Origin: Meconema thalassinum
Lineage: Eukaryota; Arthropoda; Insecta; Orthoptera; Tettigoniidae
NCBI GenBank assembly: GCA_946902985.2
Contig: OX336393.1
Location: 128,182,533 to 128,246,532 of the forward strand
Direction of reading: 5' to 3'
DNA: 64,000 nucleotides
The first letter of the stretch is position 1; the number at the start of each line of letters is the position of its first letter. Position numbers and translations under genes: made by a program. Below, in pieces: positions 56,406-64,000 of the stretch. Below the pieces are notes generated by a model, which was not told where the DNA came from, ran no database searches, and worked only from the letters and a program-made list of their open reading frames with translations.

Positions 56406-56814
56406 CCTACAATAAATCATTGGTACCACGACGTACCTCGTGCATGCGTACCAGTCAGGACTTGGCACTGGAGTTTTACAAGTAGTTATTTCAATGACCA
56501 ACAGAGTTCACTGTTAACAAGGAATTTGCGCCCCGGCAGAAACAAGTCACCCGGACGAGACTTGCATCATCGCTGAGCCATTTAAATTTCATAGCTTGAG
56601 CAGAAATAATATTAATGGGACCTTACCGATGGTAATAACACGAAGGAATCCTTCATGTTTGCTGTCACAAGGTAGCACTACGACTTCATTCTTTAAACAA
56701 GATGTTCAGTAAAGAACATATAGCCTACTTTCTCCTAAATGCATGGGTATTGTTATAACTCTTTGTCCTTTTCGAGGAGTATGATTGAATGTTGGTTGTA
56801 GTAGCTTGTTGAAA
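56406..56814. other. unassigned DNA with one shared LINE segment
   Basis: The 75 bp at 56697-56770 match 13197-13270 (ttcagtaaagaacatatagc onward). The rest is unassigned. Confidence 0.4.
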
Positions 56815-59165
56815 TACAACGTGCTATAGGGATATTAAACATGAATATGAGGTGCCCTTTGCTAGTGCTACCTCTGTACCAAATTTCGGTTTCACCGTGA
56901 TTGAATTGATAGGGGGAATCGATTTGCACACATACTTGGCCACCATCTGCAAACTATTGGGCTGATGTTCTTGCAGTTTGGTCTGAATATGTTTCCTACA
57001 TAAAGATATGGTGTTGCAAAATTTGGTAGAGACTAGATTATTAGGTTGGTCATAATTACATTTTAGCTTTTAACATTTGGGTGGCCGCGATTACGTTTCC
57101 GTCAAGATAGCGGTGATATAAAACATGACACTGAGGTGCCCTTTGCTAGTGCTACCTCTGTACCAAATTTCGTTCCATTCGGTTTCACCGTGTTCGAATT
57201 GATAAGGGGAATCGATTTTCACACAAAGATGGCCGCCATTCGCAAAATATTAGGCTGATGACCTATTAGTTTGGTCAAAGGATGCTCCCTCCATAAAGGT
57301 ATGTTGTTGCTAAATTTGCTAGAGATCGGATGATTAGGCTAATCGTAACTTGATTTAAGCTTTGAACATTTGTGTGGCCGCCATTACGTTTCCGTCAAGA
57401 TGGCGGCGATATAAAACATGACACTGAGGTGCTCTTTGCTAGTGCTACCTCTGTACCAAATTTCGTTCATTCGGTTCCACCGTGTTCGAATTAATAGGGG
57501 GAATCAATTTTGACATAAAGATGGCCGCCATCCGCAAACTATTAGGCTAATGACCTATTAGATTGGTCAGAGGATGCTCCCTCCATAAAGGTATGTTGTT
57601 GCAAAGTTTGGTAGAGATCGGATGGTTATGTTAGTCGTAATTTGATTTAAGCTTTAAACATTTGTGTGGGCGCCATTAAGTTTCTGTCAATATGGCGGCG
57701 ATATAAATCATGACACTGAGATGCCCTTTGCTAGTGCTATCTCTGTACCAAATTTCGTTCCATTCGGTTTCATCGTGTTTGAATTAATAGGGGGAATCGA
57801 TTTTGACACAAAGATGGCCGCCATCCGCAAACTATTAGGCGAATGACCTATTAGATTGGTCAAAGGATGCTCCCTCCATAAAGGTATGTAGTTGCAAAAT
57901 TTGGTAGAGATCGGATGATTAGGTTAATCGTAATTTGATTTAAGCTTTGAACATTCGTGTGGCCGCCATTACGTTTCAGTCAAGATGGCAGCAATATAAA
58001 ACATGACACTGAGATTCCCTTTGCTAGTGCTACCTCTGTACCAAATTTCGTTCCATTCGGTTCCACCGTGTTCGAATTAATAGGGGGAATCAATTTTGAC
58101 ATAAAGATATCCGCCACCCGCAAACTATTAGGCTAATAACCTAATAGATTGTCAAAGGATGCTCCCTCCATAAAGGAATGTTGTTGCAAAGTTTGGTAGA
58201 GATCGGATGGTTATGTTAGTCGTAATTTAACTTAAGCTTTGAACATTTGTGTGGCCGCCATTACGTTTCTGTCAAGACGGCGGCGATATAAAACATGACA
58301 CTGAGGTGCCCTTTGTTAGTGCTACCTCTGTACCAAATTTCGTTCAATCGGTTCCACCGTGTTCGAATTAATAGGGGGAATCAATTTTGACATAAAGATG
58401 GCCGCCATCCGCAAACTATTAGGCTAATAACCTATTAGATTGGTCAAAGGATGCTCCCTCCATAAAGGAATGTTAATGCAAAATTTGGTAGAGATCGGAT
58501 GATTAGGTTAATCGTAATTTGATTTAAACTTTGAACATTTGTGTGGCCGCCATTACATTTCCGTTAAGATGGCGGCGATATAAAACATGACACTGAGGTG
58601 CCTTTTGTTAGTACTACCTCTGTACCAAATTTCGTTCCATTCGGTTGCACCGTGTTCGAATTAATAGGGGGAATCGATTTTCACACAAAGATGGCCGCCA
58701 TCCGCAAACTTTTACGCTGATGGCCTATTGGTTTGGTCAAAGGATGCTCACCCCATAAGGGTATGTTGTTGCAAAATGTGGTAGAGATCGGATGATTAGG
58801 TTAGTCGTAATTTGATTTAAGGTATGAACATTTGTGTGGCCGCCATTACGTTTCCGTCAAGATGGCGGCGATATAAAACATGACACTGAGGTGTCCTTTG
58901 CTAGTGCTACCTTTGTACCAAATTTCGTTCAATTCGCATTCACCGTGTTCGAATTGATAGGGGGGACAGACATTCAGAGTACACACACTCACACACACAG
59001 ACACACACACACAGACTCACACACACACATACACACACACACACACACATACACACACAGACTCACACACACACATACACACACACAGACAGACACACTT
59101 TTTTCGCCCTGTGTTGATCTCATAAGTCTACTTTCATTTTTTGCAAAAATCGAAAGTAGGCTAAA
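56815..59165 (+). mobile_element. family Y: eight ~292-bp tandem units with a hairpin 3' end
   Basis: The marker gatataaaacatgacactga (or a close variant) occurs at about 56831, 57115, 57408, 57700, 57993, 58285, 58577 and 58870. The first spacing is 284 bp, then 292 or 293 each time. Every unit also carries gtgctacctctgtaccaaat and, except at the edges, a caaagatggccgccatccg segment. The last unit ends in a (CA)n tract (58982-59097), then gttgatctcataagtctac and a terminal hairpin (59125-59162). It is non-coding. The short frames here are incidental. Confidence 0.88.
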
Positions 59166-59190
59166 AATGCGAGTAATTAATATGGAATTA

Positions 59191-59525
59191 TTTAATATCT
59201 CGCGAACCAATAATGCTAGGGACTTGTATGAGGTGCCCTAGGAGTCGGGGTGACGCCCCCATTTTTCTGCCCCCCCCCCTTAATTTAATCAAAGGACCCA
59301 AAACGAATAGGTCATCGGCTTTTTAATATCTCGCGAACCAATAATGTTAGAGTCTTGTATGAGGTGTCCTAGGAGTCGGGGTGACGCCTCCCATTTTTCT
59401 ATCACCCTCTTAATTCAACCAAAGGACCCAAAACTAAAGGGTCATCGGCTTTTTAATATTCTGCGAACCAATAATGCTAGGGACTTGTATGAGGTGTTGT
59501 AGGACTCGGGGTGACGCACCCTTTT
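59191..59525 (+). repeat. 130-bp tandem triplication
   Basis: tttaatatctcgcgaacca(a) begins units at 59191, 59322 and 59452, spacing 131 and 130 bp. Each unit contains cttgtatgaggtg and ggggtgacgc. It lies between family Y and a short open frame. Confidence 0.85.
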
Positions 59526-59549
59526 TTCATGATTTTGTGATTTGCAGAA

Positions 59550-59740
59550 ATGGGTAAATCCATAGCAGAATATATGCGAAATTATCGACAAAAGAAACGT
59601 GAGAAAAAATTAAAAACTGGAGGAGTACAGCCGACAAAAATTGACTTCACATATATTTCATCTCAATTTCATAGTAGGATACATGTCAGATGTTACACAT
59701 CATATGAGACTACTGTAAGGCTCTTTTTTTTTTTTTTTTT
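59550..59740 (+). pseudogene. short basic ORF start, probably element-derived
   Basis: The frame starts MGKSIAEYMRNYRQKKREKK, a basic helix-like N-terminus of the AExMRxYRxxKK type seen at the start of some transposon proteins. It runs into a T-tract at 59724 after ~58 residues. The stretch 59669-59725 is shared with 28700-28757 (tcagatgttacacatcatat). I recognise no further domain and take it for a fragment of an unknown element. Confidence 0.3.
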
Positions 59741-60128
59741 TTTTCAAAATGTAAATCCGTGTTTTCTCTTATTTTTGATAATCCAATTTTATTTTTTTTG
59801 CGTTCCAACCAAACCCTCAGTCCCAAAGGTGACAGATTACGGGGTTGTACTGAAGTAGGTTAACAATGAAAAGGACAGTTATGTAGATATTTATGTCACG
59901 TATTATTATTTATTAATGAAAATGCGCACAATTTGCAAATACAGAACTCAGTACATTATTCTTCTGTATTGCATGATATCTTTTAAAGTGTTGACTGCTC
60001 AGTCCTCATTCAGCGTGTGGAATCTCTTGTTTTGGCATACTGGTAGTGTTATAGAAAACCCTCCAGTCGGTCAACGCAAATTGTGCCCAATTTCATTGGG
60101 TGGGAAAACAAGTATTTATATACCCTAA

Positions 60129-60639
60129 GCGGCTTCGGTGGCGTAGTTGGTAGCATGCTGAGGTTATATGCCCAAGATCGCGGGTTCAAACCCGGCCGAA
60201 ATCGTCAGATTTTTTAAGAGCGTTAAAAATCCCCCAGTATGCCTTCCTTCGGGGGGAAGTAAAGACGGTGGCTACATGTCCTTGATTTATGGCTTGTTAA
60301 AGAACCTTCCACTAATTTCACTTGTGTGAAGGTAAATTATAGGTTAAATTTGACCAACGCTCTTATGTTACGATGTTCGTCGCCAGGCGCCGACTGCGGT
60401 GGCATCTAGTAACCAAGTTCTGAACTAGTAGTCGTTGACGGTGGCGTTTGGCGGCAAAAGTAGGAACTACTTGAAAAATTCAATGTCTACAGTCCTTACT
60501 TGAATTAAAAACAGATAACACATACTAATACAGCCATCAAAATTAACACCGGTTATCAGACAGATTCTACACACACCCAAAGTACATGGGACTACATGAA
60601 CACGTTGTCGCAGCCCCTAAACTGAGGAACCAACCAACC
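60129..60639 (+). mobile_element. SINE family B, full-length copy
   Basis: The head (cggcttcggtggcgtagttg), B box gggttcaaacccg, body and 3' end (ctgaggaaccaaccaac) are all present. About 511 bp. A possible short duplication (tatata) flanks it but is ambiguous. Confidence 0.85.
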
Positions 60640-60744
60640 TATATAACTTAACCTGAATGAAATATTACATCATATATTTATCTTCTAAGATTGACACTTT
60701 TTCTTCAAACTTATGTAATCTAAATATTGCATAATTATATATTT

Positions 60745-60900
60745 GTGCATAACTGTAACACATAACTTAAATATCCTACATTATCTAACCCTAGGTGAGC
60801 AGGACCTGATGATGATCTCTTGAAGATCGAAACGTGTCATCTAATTAAGTACACCCTCCCCCATTTTTGTATATTAAAGCGTGTTATTTTGTGTTAAATA
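60745..60900 (+). repeat. Penelope-like tail with hammerhead-like motif
   Basis: Matches the decayed copy at 15600-15745 over its whole length (aattaagtac, taaagcgtgtta). No reverse transcriptase is present nearby. Confidence 0.5.
60806..60838 (+). ncRNA. hammerhead-like motif
   Basis: CTGATGA at 60806-60812, a 16-nt spacer able to form GATCT/AGATC, GAAAC at 60829-60833, GT, then GTC at 60836-60838. The total is 33 nt, the same length and order as the minus-strand motif at 30769-30801. One unpaired nucleotide after CTGATGA departs from the textbook core, and helix I is not evident, so catalysis is uncertain. Confidence 0.4.
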
Positions 60901-61569
60901 TCTCATGTAATATTTCTTTCAGGTTAGTGTGTATAGGTATTCGTTTTTCCCGTCAAATGTAATTGGGCACAATTCGTGTTGACAGACTGGAAAGCTTTCT
61001 TTAATACAACTAGACAACACTGAAAAATGACTAAAGCGTCAGTCGAGTAGACGTCGTTGCAGATAGCGTTGTGTTTATCTCGGCTATGAATATTTGGTGT
61101 GCACTCTCGTAGTCTTTAAAAAGGACACTGTGAAGTGTTTTGCGGTCAAAAATTTGAATTTTCCTTTTGGTGTGGTATGATACCCTGGAGTGTGCTCTAC
61201 ATGCTGACACAATCGTTTTTTACATTATCACAATTAAAAGTCCCCAAATCGGTCATTTAAATATGGCGTCTGTACAGCCATGCCCTCCATTCAAGCTTTA
61301 AATAATCATGCAATTGTAACTGATGCAGTAGTAGATTCTCTTTACCGGTCTATGGTAAATGTCAACTGATAGGTTGGTATATCTGGCCACTCAGCAGTAG
61401 CTATGAACAGCATATTTCCCACCTTTCTCTTGTATGTTTACATGAGGTGTGTTTTGGTTAGAAAGTTAGTGAAAGCAACGTGTTTTTATTAGTTTCTCCC
61501 TGATATTGTATATGTAGTTTTCGAGTATGTGCAGAATTAAGAAATTTGGGACGGGAAAGTATTATTCCC
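60901..61569. repeat. dispersed repeat, unassigned
   Basis: The stretch 60955-61030 (caaatgtaattgggcacaat, gaaagctttctttaata, acactgaaaaatg) resembles parts of 21265-21312 and 27280-27310, so it is an older repeat. No gene is seen. Confidence 0.4.
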
Positions 61570-61582
61570 GTGTTGCCACTAA

Positions 61583-62890
61583 TAATACTACAACGACTAA
61601 TTCCATACACTGAAGACATAATTAGAGATTATCAGAATGGTTTCCGTAAAAACAGATCAACAACATACAATATATTTTGTATTAAGACAATCAATGAAAA
61701 AGTTTGGGAATATAACAAAAACGTCCATTACCTATTTATTGACTTCCAAAAGGCCTACGACTCAGTCCACAGATAAATGGTGTGGAAAATCGTGGCAGAA
61801 TACGGAATCCCATAGAAACTCCTCAGACTGGTCAAAATGTGTATGGAGGAGACAGTGAGGAAAGTGACACACTGTGGCTCTGAATCAGACGGTTTTGAAA
61901 ACAGAACAGGACTAAAACAAGGTGATGCGCTCTCCCCACTTCTCTTCAACATTGTTCTGGAAAAAGTAATTCGGGAAACCAAAGAAGCTGCAACTGGAGA
62001 CCTAGCAGATAACAAACAAAAGGAAGGAAGGAAGATTGTAGTTTTACGTGACCGTGAATCTTGTGATTATGAGCCACGGGACCTCCTTTTTACGTGGAAT
62101 CCGAACCACAGGACATGGGATTTCACTTCGAACATCTCACATGCATTGACCGGGAATCGAACCCGGACCGCCTTGGTGAGAGGCATACAGCTAGACCGCT
62201 GAGCCACCACGCCCCTGAGATAACAAACACAACATCCTGGCATATGCAGATGACATTCTATTAATAGGAAATTGTGCAGGAGAAATTGAAGCTCTATTCA
62301 GGAAATTAAATGAAACCGCTGCTAAAATAGGTCTAAAGATTAATGAAGAGAAGACAGAATACATGATCATACAGAGAGAAAACATGACTACAGATCAACG
62401 CAATAACCTTCATATAGGCAATTTTACCTTTAAGAACACGCCAAACTTCAAATACCTTGGGGTAAATATAAATGACTGCAATAGAAGACAAGTTGAACAC
62501 CAAATTAGATTACGGAATGCAAACAAAGATTACCGTTCCCTGAATAAATTACTTTCCTCCAAACTTTTGACCACGAAAACAAAACCAAAAGTAAAACTAT
62601 ACAACACGACCATCAGGCCAGTACAGCTATACGGAGCCGAAATATGGAGGAACACCAACTTACAGTCTTCAAAAACAAGGTATATAGAAAACGTTTCGGC
62701 CCCATTTTTGACCAGGAAACACAAAGATGGGTTCTCAGATCAAATCATGAGCTGTACAAGTTTGCAAATCAACGCAGGGTAGTGAACGTCATGAAAGAGA
62801 AACGGCTACAATGGGCAGGGCATGCCATCAGAATGGACGCTGCCAGAATAGTTCGCCAGGTGTACGAGAAGAAGATCGAAGGATAGAGGC
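61583..62890 (+). pseudogene. LINE reverse transcriptase fragment
   Basis: RT motifs in order are DYQNGFRKNRST (~61630), YLFIDFQKAYDSVH (~61733, catalytic Asp), TGLKQGDALSPLLFNIVLEK (~61909), then after the nested SINE the catalytic YADD (~62242), LKINEEKTEYM and FKYLGVNIN (~62449). A C-terminal segment follows, VMKEKRLQWAGHAIRMDAAR near 62790-62850. In-frame stops lie at 61774 and 61813, and frames change after the SINE and again near 62645. This belongs to the Jockey/CR1/L2-like group of LINEs, with subgroup not resolved. It is inactive. Confidence 0.85.
62007..62229 (-). mobile_element. tRNA-derived SINE (family A) nested in LINE, 12-bp target duplication
   Basis: Flanked by agataacaaaca at 62007-62018 and 62218-62229. 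The minus-strand head (gtggctcagcggtctag, B box gggttcgattcccgg) lies at the right end, and the ggaaggaagg tail at the left. It interrupts the RT between the GDALSPLLF and YADD motifs, so it is younger than the LINE. Confidence 0.92.
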
Positions 62891-63072
62891 TCCCTGGAAG
62901 ATCTAGGAGTAGATGGCAAGATGAGGTGACCTCTGACTGCAGACAGATGGGTATTACTGGATGAGAGAATACTGCGCTGGATAGGAGGAAATGGAGGCAG
63001 ATAGTGAGAGCGACAAGGGATCGTCACGTCACAGAGAAGCCAACGGAGTGAGTGAGTGAGTGTTGCCACTAA

Positions 63073-64000
63073 AGGAAACAGATCGAATTGTAGTTACACA
63101 ATGGAATACTCTATGAATTTTACCTGTTAGTGCCTCCAAGAAGAAATTGACTGCCTTGGAGCATCACAGTTTTGATAATTTCTACGTAAATTATGTGAAA
63201 ACCTCTCACGGATATATGGTTGTTGATTTATTTCTTCTGTAAGACTTCATGAAGCAGTTCACTAAGTGTGAGTAGCCTACTGTAACAACGTAGCCTAATT
63301 AGTGTGGAAATTAGAGAACAGGAAAGCAGTAAAAGGGGTTTAGCTACTCGATTATCAGTCGAGTGTAATATGAGTAAAGCCAATGGATCAAGTATGACAT
63401 CTAAATTACTGCAAAGGAAGTATGATGTGAATTTGACACTGGCATATACAGTAGCATAAGGTGTATAGGGAAAGGTAGTAGAGAAGCTGATCATTTTTGT
63501 GGTATTATGAACCTTCCACCCCCACCAAGTAAATTTGCTGCTGAAAATACCTGTTCAGAAGATGACCAAGGAAGCTAGGTTGAAAAGGAGAGCCAACGGG
63601 GGCCAGGAAAGATGATGAATATGGTCCTGGGGAGTTTTAACACTATTGGTATTGAACCCTTTATCCAAGGCTGTATAAAGGATTCTAATAAATTATTCAT
63701 CATCAATTGATACATTTCTGCAGACAGCAGGTATGAGAGCCAGACGGAGTTGGGAAATGTTGAGAAATCAGTGGCAGAGAGAACACAAAGGTGTAAGCTC
63801 CTGTGGTATTTTAGAAAGTAGCATAGAAATCATGACTCATAGGACAGGTGCAACTTTTAGCGCGAAGAGAGGCTTGGGTACGCACAAAACGGCTTGTTAC
63901 TATGAGAGTTGGCGCCAAGAAGAAAATAGAATGCTACGATGTGAATGGTCAATCTTCATGTTAACCACTCCTTGTGGGAAGAATACAAGTAAGAGCTCGC
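63073..64000. other. unassigned intergenic DNA
   Basis: No gene or repeat family is recognised. The minus-strand frame at 63494-63228 has no motif. Confidence 0.3.

Larger units (their letters stand above)
61570..63072 (+). mobile_element. 5'-truncated LINE with 13-bp target duplication
   Basis: Bounded by gtgttgccactaa at 61570-61582 and 63060-63072. The insert begins inside RT and ends in a gagt microsatellite tail, typical of target-primed reverse transcription that stopped early. A family A SINE is nested at 62019-62217. Confidence 0.9.

Noticed and set aside
56815..59165. CRISPR-like or ordinary satellite array
   Set aside because: Units of 292 bp have no short repeat/spacer alternation, and the array ends in a mobile-element terminus. 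No cas-like genes are present.
58834..59241. 135-residue frame rich in Thr-His and its Cys-Val-rich shadow
   Set aside because: Both come from the (CA)n microsatellite at the end of family Y.

Overview
The window looks like intergenic DNA of a large, repeat-rich animal genome, most likely an insect. It is AT-rich and has no operons and no bacterial-style coding density. I recognise no host gene. Almost every readable coding segment belongs to a transposable element, and most of the rest is SINEs, element 3' ends, microsatellites and tandem blocks. The mix of many tRNA-headed SINEs, LINEs with microsatellite tails, a mariner element and a long-LTR Ty3 element would suit a polyneopteran insect. 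That placement is an inference and is weak.

Layout. 1-15 kb: scattered SINEs, LINE 3' fragments, an inverted-repeat structure (4.2-5.1 kb), a 67-bp tandem block (7.9-8.2 kb) and an element ending in a terminal hairpin (13.9-14.4 kb). 15.6-21.3 kb: a copy of 'family X' (about 290-bp internal monomers) split by a decayed APE-type LINE, followed by a mariner-like element with unusual ~200-bp inverted arms. 21.3-27.3 kb: LINE fragments and SINEs stacked at AAT microsatellites, then a nearly intact RLE-type LINE (22.7-26.9 kb) broken by a single in-frame TGA. 27.3-41.2 kb: two more family X copies (one nested inside 'repeat C'), a second decayed RLE LINE and many SINEs.

41.26-53.09 kb holds the most notable object: a minus-strand Ty3/gypsy-like LTR retrotransposon with two nearly identical LTRs of about 3.95 kb, a 4-bp target duplication (GTAT), a Lys-type primer binding site, a polypurine tract, gag and protease. 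RT, RNase H and most of integrase are deleted, leaving an RT N-terminus joined out of frame to an integrase C-terminus. The two LTRs together are twice the length of the internal region.

53-64 kb: SINEs, a tandem array of eight ~292-bp units ('family Y', 56.8-59.2 kb) ending in the same hairpin module as family X, a triplicated 130-bp repeat, a Penelope-like or ribozyme-like tail (60.8 kb), and a 5'-truncated LINE (61.58-63.06 kb) with a 13-bp target duplication and a SINE nested inside it.

The elements do not form a pathway. They record successive nested insertions. Autonomous-type enzymes (APE- and RLE-LINE reverse transcriptases, mariner transposase, Ty3 Gag-Pro) are all broken or incomplete here, and the numerous SINEs, family X/Y/Z elements and the RT-less LTR element look like non-autonomous passengers.
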